Below the pieces are notes generated by a model. The model was not told the origin of the DNA, searched no databases, and saw only the letters and a program-made list of their open reading frames with translations. The translations under genes and the position numbers were made by a program. This document shows positions 10,193 through 19,154 of a stretch of 37,968 bases of DNA, piece by piece. Source of the stretch: an uncultured Gilliamella sp. (lineage in GTDB: Bacteria; Pseudomonadota; Gammaproteobacteria; Enterobacterales; Orbaceae); NCBI GenBank assembly GCA_946477995.1, contig CAMLAI010000006.1, positions 1-37,968 of the forward strand. The letters run 5' to 3'. The number at the start of each line of letters is the position of its first letter. Position 1 is the stretch's first letter.

Positions 10193-12874
10193 ATGAAAAA
10201 GCTTAAAACTGCAATACTTGCAACCTCGATAGCCTCTTTATTAAGTGTAGGCGTTACACAATCAGCTTATGCAAATCAAAAGACAGTTGATTTAATGAGT
10301 GCTCAACTTAATGTTAAATATACTGTTAATGATAATCAGGCAAATGATCATGGTATCAATTGTGCTGCTTTAGGTGCGGACTGGGCTGCATGTAATAAAG
10401 TGACTATTTCGTTAACAAATAAAGGTTCAGCAATTAATGATAAAGATTGGGCAATTTATTTTAGTAGTATTCGTATGATTTTGTCCGTTGACAATGATCA
10501 GTTTAAAATTACACACCTAACAGGCGATCTTCATAAAATTGAGCCGACGGATAAATTTGTTGGTTTTCCTGCTAAAGGCACTATCGAAATTCCTATGATT
10601 GGTGAATATTGGATCTTGAGCGAAAGTGATATAATGCCTCGTTGGTATGTGACATCGACCAATGCAACCCCTAAAATTATAGCAAATACCAATACAGATT
10701 CTGATAATTTATCGGCATTTGTGTCGCCAATTAATCAACACTGGAAAAGAACGGCTGATGATCATAATATTTTAATGACACCCGTCAATCGTTTTCAATA
10801 TAATGCCGATATTGAAAACTTATCGGCAGAAGCATTACGTGGGCAAATCTTGCCAACACCAAGTAAAATATCCATTGGAAATGAAAATATAACGCTCGAT
10901 TCGCAAGGGGTAAATTTAGTTTTAAATGGATTAAATCAAGACAGTTTAACTGTTATACAGACTGAATTTAAAGCATTAAATATCCCGATTACTCAACAAG
11001 GCTTTAAAATACAAGCAACAATCGAACCTCAACAATTTTCCCAAAAGCAAGCAGGGGCTTATCAGTTAGTAATCAACAAAGACAAAGCAACCATAACAGC
11101 TTATGATGAGACTGGAATTTTTTATGCGATCCAATCCATTTTATCGACAATTTATGTCGATCATTCTCATACCATTCCAACACTTAATGTCATTGACTCG
11201 CCTCGATTTGAATATCGTGGTGTCATGCTTGATATTGGCCGTAATTTTAAATCTAAACAGGCCATTTTGCGTTTATTAGATCAAATGGCAAAATATAAAA
11301 TGAATAAATTTCATTTTCATTTAAGTGATGATGAAGGTTGGCGAATTGAGATCCCAGGATTACCAGAACTCACCGAAATTGGTAGTAAACGTTGCCATGA
11401 TCTTACTGAACAAACTTGTTTACTTCCTCAATTAGGATCTGGCCCTGACAGTAATACATCTGGCTCGGGATATTTAAGTCGTCAAGACTATATTGAAATT
11501 ATTAAATACGCTAAAGCACGGTTTATTGAGGTCATCCCAGAGATTGATATGCCTGCGCATGCTAGAGCGGCGATTGTCTCTATGGAAGCACGTTATAACC
11601 GTTTAATGAAAGAAGGCAAAGCACAGCAAGCGAACGAATTCCGTTTAGTTGACCCAACGGATACTTCTAACACGACAACTGTTCAATTTTATAATCGATT
11701 AAGTTATTTAAACCCTTGTCTTGACTCGTCTAAACGGTTTGTAAATAAGATTATTGATGAAATAGCTAGCATGCACATCGAGGCAGGCCAACCTTTGACA
11801 ACTTGGCATTTTGGTGGTGATGAAGCTAAAAATATCCATTTAGGATCTGGCTACCAAGATTTACAGCTTAATGAAAAAGTTGCTTTTAAAGGTATTATTG
11901 ATCAAAGCAATGAAGACCATCCATGGGCTAAATCACAAGCATGCCAAGCTTTTATATCTAAGGGTATTGTCAAACAAATTGAACATCTACCAAGTTATTT
12001 TGCTGAGCAGGTTAGTACTATCATTAAGGAACATGGTATTGACCATATGCAGGCTTGGCAAGACGGCATGAAACATGCCGACAGTGCTAAATCTTTTGCT
12101 GTTGATAAAGTCACGGTGAATTTTTGGGATACTCTTTATTGGGGTGGGGCTGACTCAGTCAATGAATGGGCAAATAAAGGCTATCAAGTCATTATTTCGA
12201 ATCCGGATTATGTCTATTTAGATATGCCATACGAAGTCAATCCTAAAGAAAGCGGTTATTATTGGGCTACACGTTACAATGATGAACGTAAAATATTTAC
12301 TTTTGCGCCTGATAACTTACCTCAAAATGCTGAAACGTCGTTAGACCGCGACGGCAATCCATTCACCGCTAAAGGTACACTTAATTGGTCGGGCGCTTAC
12401 GGATTATCTGCGCAAATTTGGACAGAAGATATTCGTAGCGATAATAAAATGGAATATATGGCATTTCCTCGTTTGCTAGCGGTGGCAGAAAGAGCGTGGC
12501 ACCAAGCCGATTGGGAACTTAGTTATCAAAAAGATCGTGAATTCATACAAGGGAAAACACAGTATGTGGATCAACAAAAATTACGGCAAGATTGGGTACG
12601 TTTTGCTAACTTAGTTGGTCAGCGAGAATTAGCGAAATTGGATTTAATGGGAATAGATTATCGATTACCTATCCCAGGGGCTAAAATTGAGAACAATCAG
12701 CTCAATGCTAATATTGTTTTTCCGGGATTAATTATAGAATATTCGACGGATAATGGTAAAAATTGGCATCGCTATACTGATCCCGTGACAATTAAAAAAG
12801 GTGATGTTGTATCAGTACGTAGTCTTTCAGCTGATCGAAAAAGAATAAGTCGTATTGAGCAAGTTAACGAGTAA
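10193..12874 (+). CDS. chb: Chitobiase, GH20 beta-N-acetylhexosaminidase
   Basis: Hydrolyses chitobiose and chito-oligomers to N-acetylglucosamine. The protein has 893 residues, like Serratia chitobiase (about 885). It has a signal peptide (MKKLKTAILATSIASLLSVG, cleavage near AYA at 27), an N-terminal carbohydrate-binding CHB_HEX domain (about 30-190), a GH20b alpha/beta domain (about 215-340), the GH20 TIM barrel (about 345-775, opening FEYRGVMLDIGRNF) and a C-terminal Ig-like domain (about 810-893). The catalytic acid pair sits in HFGGDEAKN (Asp543 stabilises the acetamido group, Glu544 is the proton donor). It lies 11 bases after chiP. It probably acts in the periplasm on sugars imported by ChiP; no lipobox is seen. 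Confidence 0.93.
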   Translation: MKKLKTAILATSIASLLSVGVTQSAYANQKTVDLMSAQLNVKYTVNDNQANDHGINCAALGADWAACNKVTISLTNKGSAINDKDWAIYFSSIRMILSVDNDQFKITHLTGDLHKIEPTDKFVGFPAKGTIEIPMIGEYWILSESDIMPRWYVTSTNATPKIIANTNTDSDNLSAFVSPINQHWKRTADDHNILMTPVNRFQYNADIENLSAEALRGQILPTPSKISIGNENITLDSQGVNLVLNGLNQDSLTVIQTEFKALNIPITQQGFKIQATIEPQQFSQKQAGAYQLVINKDKATITAYDETGIFYAIQSILSTIYVDHSHTIPTLNVIDSPRFEYRGVMLDIGRNFKSKQAILRLLDQMAKYKMNKFHFHLSDDEGWRIEIPGLPELTEIGSKRCHDLTEQTCLLPQLGSGPDSNTSGSGYLSRQDYIEIIKYAKARFIEVIPEIDMPAHARAAIVSMEARYNRLMKEGKAQQANEFRLVDPTDTSNTTTVQFYNRLSYLNPCLDSSKRFVNKIIDEIASMHIEAGQPLTTWHFGGDEAKNIHLGSGYQDLQLNEKVAFKGIIDQSNEDHPWAKSQACQAFISKGIVKQIEHLPSYFAEQVSTIIKEHGIDHMQAWQDGMKHADSAKSFAVDKVTVNFWDTLYWGGADSVNEWANKGYQVIISNPDYVYLDMPYEVNPKESGYYWATRYNDERKIFTFAPDNLPQNAETSLDRDGNPFTAKGTLNWSGAYGLSAQIWTEDIRSDNKMEYMAFPRLLAVAERAWHQADWELSYQKDREFIQGKTQYVDQQKLRQDWVRFANLVGQRELAKLDLMGIDYRLPIPGAKIENNQLNANIVFPGLIIEYSTDNGKNWHRYTDPVTIKKGDVVSVRSLSADRKRISRIEQVNE

Positions 12875-12883
12875 TCGAAACAG

Positions 12884-12925
12884 TTTACCATTTTTATCCA
12901 ATCACCATTGGATAAGAATGGTAAA
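12884..12925. terminator. 19-bp hairpin between the convergent chb and rraB genes
   Basis: TTTACCATTTTTATCCAAT pairs along its whole length (one T-G wobble) with the sequence after a CACC tetraloop. It starts 9 bases after the chb stop and ends 25 bases before the rraB stop. Neither side has a long T-run, so it may act as a bidirectional 3'-end barrier. Confidence 0.6.
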
Positions 12926-12950
12926 TAATTAGTTCAATATTTCTAGGCTA

Positions 12951-13349
12951 TTAATGTAACGTTTCATTGTCAAAAACGCTATCATCTAAAATATCGTCAC
13001 TTCCGTCTTCAAAATAAGTGCCCCAACCGTCATAATTCACATTAAATTGGTGCGCCAACGTCATAATTTGGGCAATTTGTGCATTGATTAAATCAGCACT
13101 GAGGGGGCTTTCAGCGATGATATCAAAACCAATAATAACGTTACCAGAATCATCGACATCTTCATCAGGATCTGTTGCTTCATAACCTAATTTATAGGCT
13201 TCTACTGCAACTTTTTCAAGTTTATCAAAGTTTTCTGAAGAAATATGATGTTCTATCAAATACAGCGCATGGGGATCACTCCCATCTTCTAAAAGTTCAT
13301 CAATAATTGATTGAGTATCTTGTTGGGCAAGCAGAATTTGATCTTTCAT
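12951..13349 (-). CDS. rraB: Regulator of RNase E activity B
   Basis: Small acidic protein that binds RNase E and changes degradosome composition, inhibiting cleavage of a subset of mRNAs. The residues IDELLEDGSDPHALYLIEHHIS and FNVNYDGWGTYFEDG match E. coli RraB closely, and the tail is Asp-rich as in the family. The ORF-track start (a GTG at 13370) is replaced by the ATG at 13349, which has an AAAGG Shine-Dalgarno 8 bases upstream and gives 132 residues. It is divergent from the PHP-domain gene, and the two share a short promoter region. Confidence 0.92.
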   Translation of the reverse strand: MKDQILLAQQDTQSIIDELLEDGSDPHALYLIEHHISSENFDKLEKVAVEAYKLGYEATDPDEDVDDSGNVIIGFDIIAESPLSADLINAQIAQIMTLAHQFNVNYDGWGTYFEDGSDDILDDSVFDNETLH

Positions 13350-13383
13350 AATATACCTTTTAGTGGTCACGCAAATTGTGTGG

Positions 13384-13389
13384 TATATT
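13384..13389 (+). promoter_or_regulatory. Candidate -10 element for the PHP-domain RNase gene
   Basis: TATATT lies in the 70-base gap between the divergent starts of rraB and the PHP gene, about 30 bases before the preferred GTG start. No clear -35 partner could be fixed. Confidence 0.3.
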
Positions 13390-13419
13390 ACACGTTTAAA
13401 AATAATTTTCGAGAAAAAA

Positions 13420-14256
13420 GTGATCGTAGATTTGCATTCTCATACTATAGCCTCTGATGGTGTTCTATCACCAAGCGAGCTGGTTAAACGTGCTGTCGAT
13501 AACCAAATTGACATATTAGCGATAACGGATCACGATACCATAAAAGGAATTCCTGAAGCGCAAAAGTTGATCTTAACTGAAAATCTTCCGGTTAAACTGG
13601 TGAGTGGAGTTGAAATATCAACCGCTTGGAAAAATAATGAAATTCATATTGTTGGATTGAATATTGATATTGAAAATCAACAATTATTAACATTGCTTCA
13701 AGCTCAAGAACAAGGTCGGATTGATCGCGCAATGGCAATTAGCTATAAATTGGGCAAGTTACATATTGATGATGCTTATGAACAAGCAAAGACTTTTTCA
13801 AAGGGGGATATTGTGTCTCGTGCACACTTTGCTCGATTTCTTGTTGCTCAAGGTTTAGTCAAAGATGTGAAAACGGCATTTAAAAAATATCTTGGAAAAA
13901 GTGGATATGCTTATGTGCCAGCAAAATGGTGTAGTATTGAAGAGGCAATAACGGCGATTCATGTGGCAGGTGGACTTGCAGTATTAGCGCATCCGACTCG
14001 TTATGATTTAACTGGCACTAAATTAAAATTATTAATTAATGATTTCAAAACTTGGGGTGGTGATGCCATTGAAGTTTCGCAAAGCCGACAAACACAAGAT
14101 GACTTACAGCGATTAGCTAAATTAGCCAACGAATTTGAACTGCTTGCTTCGCAAGGTTCGGATTTTCATGATCTGGTTAACTATTTAGATTTAGGAAAAA
14201 CGACCCCTTTGCCAGGCAGTGTCACACCGATTTGGCATAATTGGAAACTAAATTAA
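13420..14256 (+). CDS. rnm: PHP-domain 5'-3' exoribonuclease (RNase AM, YciV/TrpH)
   Basis: Member of the polymerase-and-histidinol-phosphatase metal hydrolase family. The E. coli counterpart trims RNA 5' ends (including rRNA) and hydrolyses 3',5'-bisphosphates. Metal-binding motifs run in order: DLHSHTIASDG, ITDHDT, SGVEIST, EIHIVGLNID, LAHPTRY and GSDFH. The ORF-track start at 13363 would begin upstream of the likely -10 element; the GTG at 13420, with CGAG 8 bases upstream, gives 278 residues starting at the first metal motif. The start is therefore a judgement, not a certainty. yciO and rluB follow, as near the E. coli trp locus. Confidence 0.88.
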   Translation: MIVDLHSHTIASDGVLSPSELVKRAVDNQIDILAITDHDTIKGIPEAQKLILTENLPVKLVSGVEISTAWKNNEIHIVGLNIDIENQQLLTLLQAQEQGRIDRAMAISYKLGKLHIDDAYEQAKTFSKGDIVSRAHFARFLVAQGLVKDVKTAFKKYLGKSGYAYVPAKWCSIEEAITAIHVAGGLAVLAHPTRYDLTGTKLKLLINDFKTWGGDAIEVSQSRQTQDDLQRLAKLANEFELLASQGSDFHDLVNYLDLGKTTPLPGSVTPIWHNWKLN

Positions 14257-14285
14257 TATGGACTAAAATTGCTTTAAGTTAACAT

Positions 14286-14306
14286 GCTATCAACCTTCAT
14301 GATAGC
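14286..14306 (+). other. Small hairpin between the PHP gene and yciO
   Basis: GCTATCA and TGATAGC form a 7-bp stem around a 7-base loop, 30 bases past the PHP-gene stop. No T-run follows; a terminator role is possible but weakly supported. Confidence 0.3.
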
Positions 14307-14360
14307 CAATCTGACATTGTAAAAAGTGTTTTAAATTTAATATTAATATAGAAGAACATT

Positions 14361-14984
14361 ATGAGCCAAACTTTTTATATTCATCCGGACAATCCTCAAA
14401 ATCGATTATTAGAACAAGTTGTTAAAATCTTAAAAGAGGGTGGCGTTATCGCTTTTCCTACTGATTCCGGTTATTCATTAGGTTGCTTGCTTGATAATAA
14501 AAATGGTGTTGAGCGTATTTGTAAAATACGACAGCTTGATAGATATCATAATTTTACGTTGATGTGTCGAGATTTATCGGAATTATCTTCCTATGCAATG
14601 GTCGATAATATTACGTTTCGACTGTTAAAAAATAATACGCCCGGTAAATACGTTTTTATTCTACCTGCAAGTAAAGAAGTACCACGTCGCTTGATGAATG
14701 ACAAACGAAAAACCATAGGGTTGCGTATACCGGACAACAAAATTGATTTAGCGTTGCTGGATCTATTAGGGCAACCATTAATGACCACAACGTTAATTTT
14801 ACCAAATGAAGAGGAAGCGCAATCCGATCCGGATGAAATTGAGGATAGAATTGGACATCTACTTGATGCTGTTGTCCATGGTGGTTATATAGGTCAACAA
14901 CCTACAACCGTTATTGATTTAACAAATGATTACCCTGATATTATTCGTCAAGGAAGTGGTGATATAAAACCTTTTGAATCGTGA
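14361..14984 (+). CDS. yciO: YciO, Sua5/YciO/YrdC-family protein
   Basis: The 207 residues match E. coli YciO (206). The family shares the fold of the threonylcarbamoyl-AMP synthase TsaC/YrdC, with the conserved IAFPTDSGYSLGC substrate-nucleotide loop near residue 30 and a KIRQLDRYHNFTLMCRDLSEL segment. YciO itself binds nucleotides and RNA but is not the essential TsaC, and its cellular role is unsettled. It lies about 100 bases after the PHP gene and before rluB, an order conserved in enterobacteria. The Shine-Dalgarno is GAAGAA before the ATG. Confidence 0.93.
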   Translation: MSQTFYIHPDNPQNRLLEQVVKILKEGGVIAFPTDSGYSLGCLLDNKNGVERICKIRQLDRYHNFTLMCRDLSELSSYAMVDNITFRLLKNNTPGKYVFILPASKEVPRRLMNDKRKTIGLRIPDNKIDLALLDLLGQPLMTTTLILPNEEEAQSDPDEIEDRIGHLLDAVVHGGYIGQQPTTVIDLTNDYPDIIRQGSGDIKPFES

Positions 14985-15250
14985 TCAAATATTTCGAGAG
15001 CTTACTATTAAAAGCATCTGGATTATTTAATCATGGTAGCTATTTATTATGTGTTTTTGAAATATTGAAGTTCAAATTATGGATAATCTAAAGATTTTGT
15101 TTGGTAAACACTATCCATTTTTAAGTTAGTCAAGCTGAGCACTATCGTATTAATTGTAATGCTAGTAAAGCAATATGAGTAAATCGTCGTTTTTCACAAA
15201 ACGAACAAAGATATAGTTAATCTGATACCTGTGAAGGTAGCGAGGAAAAT

Positions 15251-16135
15251 ATGAAAAAAGTAAATGACAATACTGAAAAGTTGCAAAAAGTGTTAGCTAA
15301 TTTAGGTAATGGCTCACGTCGTGAAATTGAGGCGATGATAGCCGCAGGAAAAATTAGCGTTGACGGAAAAATTGCAGCATTAGGTGATAGGGTTGATGTA
15401 AATGCTAACCCTAAAATTCGAATTAATGGACACTTAGTTCAGCTAAGAAGTAAAGAAAAAACGGTTTGTCGTGTATTAGCCTATTACAAACCTGAAGGGG
15501 AAATCTGTTCGCGAAGCGATCCACAAGGGCGAGCAACGGTTTTTGCTCGATTACCGCGTTTAAAAAATGCCCGTTGGATTAATATTGGACGATTGGATAT
15601 TAATACTTCCGGTTTACTCCTTTTTACCACAGATGGTGAATTGGCTAATCGATTAATGCATCCTCGTCATGAAATAGAACGTGAATATGCGGTACGTGTA
15701 TTTGGAAATGTGACTGATCAGCAAGTTAATCAATTACGCAAAGGGGTGCAACTTGAAGATGGCCCAGCTTCTTTTAAATCTGTAAAAGCGCAAGGTGGTG
15801 ATGGTTTAAATCAGTGGTTTAATGTCGTCATAACTGAAGGGCGTAACCGTGAAGTGCGTAGAATGTGGGAAGCAATTGATGTACAAGTAAGCCGTTTGCT
15901 GCGTATTCGTTATGGTAATATAACCTTACCTAAAGGTTTATCACGAGGAACTTGGATGGAGTTAAGTCTTGACTCGGTTAATTATCTACGTGATATTGTC
16001 GGATTAGCAAAAGAATCCAAATCATTCATTGACGCCAAAACGGATAAACGTAGTTTCAGACCAAAAAGAACTAAACTTAACAACTTGTCAAAATCATCAA
16101 GACAAGCCACAGCCAAAAAACCAACACGAATCTAA
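15251..16135 (+). CDS. rluB: 23S rRNA pseudouridine(2605) synthase
   Basis: Modifies U2605 of 23S rRNA. It has 294 residues: an N-terminal S4 RNA-binding domain (about 10-55, KLQKVLANLGNGSRREIEAMI) and an RsuA-family catalytic domain with the aspartate motif GRLDINTSGLLLFTTDGELANRLMHP. A basic, Lys/Ser-rich tail (about 255-294) follows, as in E. coli RluB (291). The Shine-Dalgarno GCGAGG precedes the ATG, and a -10-like TATAGT lies at 15212-15217 in the 266-base gap upstream, so it probably has its own promoter. The closest alternative, RluE or RluF, fits less well because of the S4 start and length. Confidence 0.94.
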   Translation: MKKVNDNTEKLQKVLANLGNGSRREIEAMIAAGKISVDGKIAALGDRVDVNANPKIRINGHLVQLRSKEKTVCRVLAYYKPEGEICSRSDPQGRATVFARLPRLKNARWINIGRLDINTSGLLLFTTDGELANRLMHPRHEIEREYAVRVFGNVTDQQVNQLRKGVQLEDGPASFKSVKAQGGDGLNQWFNVVITEGRNREVRRMWEAIDVQVSRLLRIRYGNITLPKGLSRGTWMELSLDSVNYLRDIVGLAKESKSFIDAKTDKRSFRPKRTKLNNLSKSSRQATAKKPTRI

Positions 16136-16535
16136 AAACTAAATCACATCCTCAATAAAAAACATCAATTTATTGGGGATATGATGACATCTATCCAATT
16201 TTTCTTACATAGACAGTAAACCAATTATCATTAACTACATTGATTAAGTTGATAAAGTTAATTTTAATTTATAAATTATTTGGTCACTCAATTGTGGTTT
16301 AGACCTTGTTATTGTTGTTGTAGATTTTCCAAATTTAGACTTAAATCACTTGAAATTAACAAATATAAATAAAGTAAAATGACTTCGAAAACATTAAGCG
16401 TCAAATGTTCACAATGTGGGTGTATTAAGCATATTTCATTAAGCTATGTACAACTACCTAAAAAAACAAACAATAAAAATATTTTTCGTACATTCATAAT
16501 TAAAAGCCGACATAACGTCGGCTTTTTTGTTTCAA
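16136..16535. other. 400-bp gap between rluB and the pgm terminator
   Basis: Contains a 10-bp hairpin just after rluB (CCTCAATAAA with TTTATTGGGG, 16150-16178) and then about 300 bases of AT-rich sequence with no feature I recognise. The convergent terminator of pgm lies at the right end. One 54-codon ORF (16379-16543) runs through that terminator and is not credible as a gene. A small RNA ending at the terminator on the plus strand cannot be excluded. Confidence 0.5.
16502..16530. terminator. Bidirectional terminator beside pgm
   Basis: AAAAGCCGAC and GTCGGCTTTT form a perfect 10-bp stem with an ATAAC loop. The plus-strand side continues into TTTTTTG and the minus-strand side into TTTTAATTAT, so it can end pgm transcripts (minus) and anything arriving from rluB (plus). 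Confidence 0.85.
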
Positions 16536-18173
16536 TTACTTAATGGCATTAGCAACAATTTGTTGTGCTTCTTCTTGAAGTAAAGCTAAATGCTGATTGC
16601 TGATAAAACTTTCCGCATAAATTTTATACGCATCTTCAGTGCCAGAAGGTCGGGCTGCAAACCAGCCATTTTCAGTGATAACTTTCAATCCACCAATAGG
16701 AGCATGATTAGCTGGCGCAGAGGTTAAACATTGGGTAATTTTTTCACCCGCAAGGTGATCGGTTGTCAGTTGGCTTGCATCAAGTTTGGCTAGTTTTTGT
16801 TTTTCAGCAAATGATGCGGATGCCTGGATTCTGCCATAATAAGAAACGCCAAATTTATCCTCAAGTTGTTGATATTGTTCTTGAGGGTTTTTACCTATTT
16901 TGGCGGTCATTTCTGCTGCCAGTAGACATAAAATAATCCCATCTTTATCGGTTGACCAAACTTTACCATTCGTTCGTAAAAATGATGAGCCTGCACTTTC
17001 TTCACCGGCAAAACCTAATTGCCCATCATAAAGTCCTTGGGCATACCATTTAAAACCGACAGGGTATTCTAAAAATTTTCGGTTTAGACTGTTTGCAACG
17101 CGATCTATCATTGAACTTGTCACCACTGTTTTGCCAATGGCAACATCTTTATGCCACTCTGGACGGTGCTGAAATAAATAATTTACACAAGCTGAAAGAT
17201 AAGCGTTTGGGTTCATTAATCCTTTTGGCGTAACGATCCCATGGCGATCAAAATCGGTGTCATTACCGAATGCTAGATCAAACTTGTCTTTTAAATTTAA
17301 CAAACCATCCATTGCCCAGCGGCTGGAACAATCCATTCTGATCACTTCGTCGTGATCTAAATGCATAAAACTAAAGGTAGGATCAATTTTGTTATTTACA
17401 ATATCAAGATTCAGACCATACTTTTCAGCAATTCGGGGCCAATAGGTAATACCTGCGCCACCTAATGGATCAACGCCTATTTTAAGCGATGAAGATTTAA
17501 TCAATGCAAGATCAACAATGTTTTCCAGATCGTTAATATAATCAGTCTCATATTCTTTGGTATGAATAAATTGTGAATGAGTGGCTTTGTCTAATGAGAC
17601 CCTTTTCACACCGTCTAATTGCTGTTTAAGGAGTTCATTTGCTCGATGTTCGATTTGTTTAGTGATGTCAGTATCAGCAGGGCCACCATTTGTTGGATTA
17701 TATTTAATACCACCATCTTCTGGGGGATTATGGGAAGGAGTAATGACAATACCATCAGCAAGCTGTGATTTTTTATCTTGATTATACGTTAAAATTGCAT
17801 GTGAAATAACTGGAGTAGGGGTATATCCCCAATCATGTGCAATAACAACAGTCTGTTCGTTAGCAACGAACACTTCAAGCACTGATTTGAGCGCTAATTC
17901 AGATAAAGCATGCGTATCTTGACCAATAAAACAAGGACCAGTGATACCATGGGATTTACGGTATTCGGCAATAGCTTGAGCGATAGCGAGTATATGAGCT
18001 TCATTGAATGTGCCTTTATTTGAACTACCTCGATGTCCTGAAGTGCCGAAAATCACCAATTGGCTGATATTATCGGTATCGGGTTTAATTCGAAAATAGT
18101 TATCTTGTAAGGTTTCCACATTGATTAGATCAGAAGGTTTAGCTAATAATCCCGCTCGGCTATGGTTTGCCAT
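16536..18173 (-). CDS. pgm: Phosphoglucomutase
   Basis: Interconverts glucose 1-phosphate and glucose 6-phosphate for UDP-glucose, glycogen and galactose metabolism. The 545 residues match E. coli Pgm (546). Motifs are the phosphoserine loop [11 protein letters not shown] (Ser147), the metal loop [10 protein letters not shown], the sugar-binding GEESAGSSF and the phosphate-binding [12 protein letters not shown] near the end. The ORF-track start at 18203 is replaced by the ATG at 18173, which follows a perfect GAGGAG Shine-Dalgarno and gives the family's MANHSRAG start. It lies about 80 bases downstream of seqA, the same order as in E. coli, and both are probably on one transcript. Confidence 0.96.
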   Translation of the reverse strand: MANHSRAGLLAKPSDLINVETLQDNYFRIKPDTDNISQLVIFGTSGHRGSSNKGTFNEAHILAIAQAIAEYRKSHGITGPCFIGQDTHALSELALKSVLEVFVANEQTVVIAHDWGYTPTPVISHAILTYNQDKKSQLADGIVITPSHNPPEDGGIKYNPTNGGPADTDITKQIEHRANELLKQQLDGVKRVSLDKATHSQFIHTKEYETDYINDLENIVDLALIKSSSLKIGVDPLGGAGITYWPRIAEKYGLNLDIVNNKIDPTFSFMHLDHDEVIRMDCSSRWAMDGLLNLKDKFDLAFGNDTDFDRHGIVTPKGLMNPNAYLSACVNYLFQHRPEWHKDVAIGKTVVTSSMIDRVANSLNRKFLEYPVGFKWYAQGLYDGQLGFAGEESAGSSFLRTNGKVWSTDKDGIILCLLAAEMTAKIGKNPQEQYQQLEDKFGVSYYGRIQASASFAEKQKLAKLDASQLTTDHLAGEKITQCLTSAPANHAPIGGLKVITENGWFAARPSGTEDAYKIYAESFISNQHLALLQEEAQQIVANAIK

Positions 18174-18252
18174 TTTTCGCTCCTCTACATAATTTTTAAT
18201 CATTTGATAATGGTTACAGCGCTTTTCTGATTAATATGTGACCACAGAAATT

Positions 18253-18762
18253 TTATTTCACTGATGTTGAAAACACATCTTTAATTTGGTTAATCGTATT
18301 TTCTGAAATCCCCATGTCGCTCATGATTGATTCAATGATATAAATTTTTCTTGCCGTATTGGTATTACTGATTACCCAATAAGGTGTGCCAATAATTTCA
18401 CGAGGTTTAGTATTTTTACCCGAAATCTCTAAAGATTTTTTATCTTTGGCTAGATATTGGCGTTTACTACCATGAAGCGATGTCGCCGCAATGGCAAAAA
18501 GTGCCGGATTATAGTTATAAAGCGCAGCGAGTAATAATAAAAAACGACTGATAATCGATTTTTCATTCGTAAAGGTATCGCTGGTTAACAAATCATTGAA
18601 CATCGAGTAATGACTTTCTAAATGAACTTTGGCGTTTGAGTTAACAGGATCCGCTTCTATTTTTAACAAACGTCGCAATATACTTGATGCATCTTCACCG
18701 ATGTGTTTTGTTTGCCCTGCAATAAATTTATATAATTCGTCGTCAATTTCGATAGTTTTCAT
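18253..18762 (-). CDS. seqA: Replication initiation negative regulator SeqA
   Basis: Binds hemimethylated GATC pairs, sequesters new origins and organises new DNA behind the fork. It has 169 residues: an N-terminal oligomerisation domain (1-36, MKTIEIDDELYKFIAGQTKHIGEDASSIL), a linker about 10 residues shorter than in E. coli (181 total) and a C-terminal DNA-binding domain with GTPYWVISNTNTARK, holding the conserved asparagines that read methylated adenine. Its presence implies Dam methylation in this organism. It lies between a small lipoprotein gene (22 bases upstream) and pgm, all on the minus strand. Confidence 0.95.
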   Translation of the reverse strand: MKTIEIDDELYKFIAGQTKHIGEDASSILRRLLKIEADPVNSNAKVHLESHYSMFNDLLTSDTFTNEKSIISRFLLLLAALYNYNPALFAIAATSLHGSKRQYLAKDKKSLEISGKNTKPREIIGTPYWVISNTNTARKIYIIESIMSDMGISENTINQIKDVFSTSVK

Positions 18763-18784
18763 TATGTTAATTATGCCTATTAGA

Positions 18785-18982
18785 TTATCTTACTGGACAC
18801 CCTTGTACAGCAATATTGTCAATTTTATGTAAGTTTTTTGTTACGCTATTATTTAAACAATCATTATGAACCTCATCTTGCGGCTTAATGTTTGTTATTA
18901 CGTCATTTTTTTGTTGTTGATATGAATTATGACAGGCCGATATCATAACTGATAATAATAATTGAAAAAATAACCGTTTCAT
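18785..18982 (-). CDS. Small putative lipoprotein, unknown function
   Basis: A 65-residue product starting MKRLFFQLLLSVMISAC. It shows a short positive start, a hydrophobic stretch and an ISAC lipobox, so it is probably exported and lipidated. The rest is hydrophilic, with two more cysteines (NDC, QGC) that could pair if periplasmic. The ORF-track start at 19000 adds six residues without a better ribosome site. The Shine-Dalgarno is weak for either start. It sits directly upstream of seqA in the same direction. I do not recognise a family; small size and weak translation signals leave some doubt that it is expressed. Confidence 0.5.
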   Translation of the reverse strand: MKRLFFQLLLSVMISACHNSYQQQKNDVITNIKPQDEVHNDCLNNSVTKNLHKIDNIAVQGCPVR

Positions 18983-19108
18983 ATACTTATTGTATGTCAT
19001 ATAAACTATTAACTTGAGTATACTCCAACTTAAATGTAAATTGTATTATCTATTGATAAAATAATGAAAAAGATATTGTTGTTATTGTAAAAGAATATTA
19101 TGCTTAAT

Positions 19109-19136
19109 CTGACAAAAAAAGTATAACTTCAATAAT
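19109..19136 (+). promoter_or_regulatory. Candidate sigma-70 promoter of slyB
   Basis: CTGACA (19109-19114) and AATAAT (19131-19136) are separated by 16 bases and precede the slyB Shine-Dalgarno GGGGA. No PhoP box was recognised, although slyB belongs to the PhoP regulon in enterobacteria. Confidence 0.4.
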
Positions 19137-19154
19137 ATATATGGGGAATCAAAT

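Noticed and set aside
13363-13419. Upstream GTG start of the PHP-domain gene
   Set aside because: It would begin upstream of the likely -10 element of the same gene, close to the rraB ribosome site, and adds residues not seen in the family.
16379-16543. 54-codon ORF with a Cys-x2-Cys-x-Cys cluster (MTSKTLSVKCSQCGC)
   Set aside because: It has no ribosome site, reads straight through the strong bidirectional terminator and overlaps the end of pgm; the cysteine cluster has no second half to make a zinc site.
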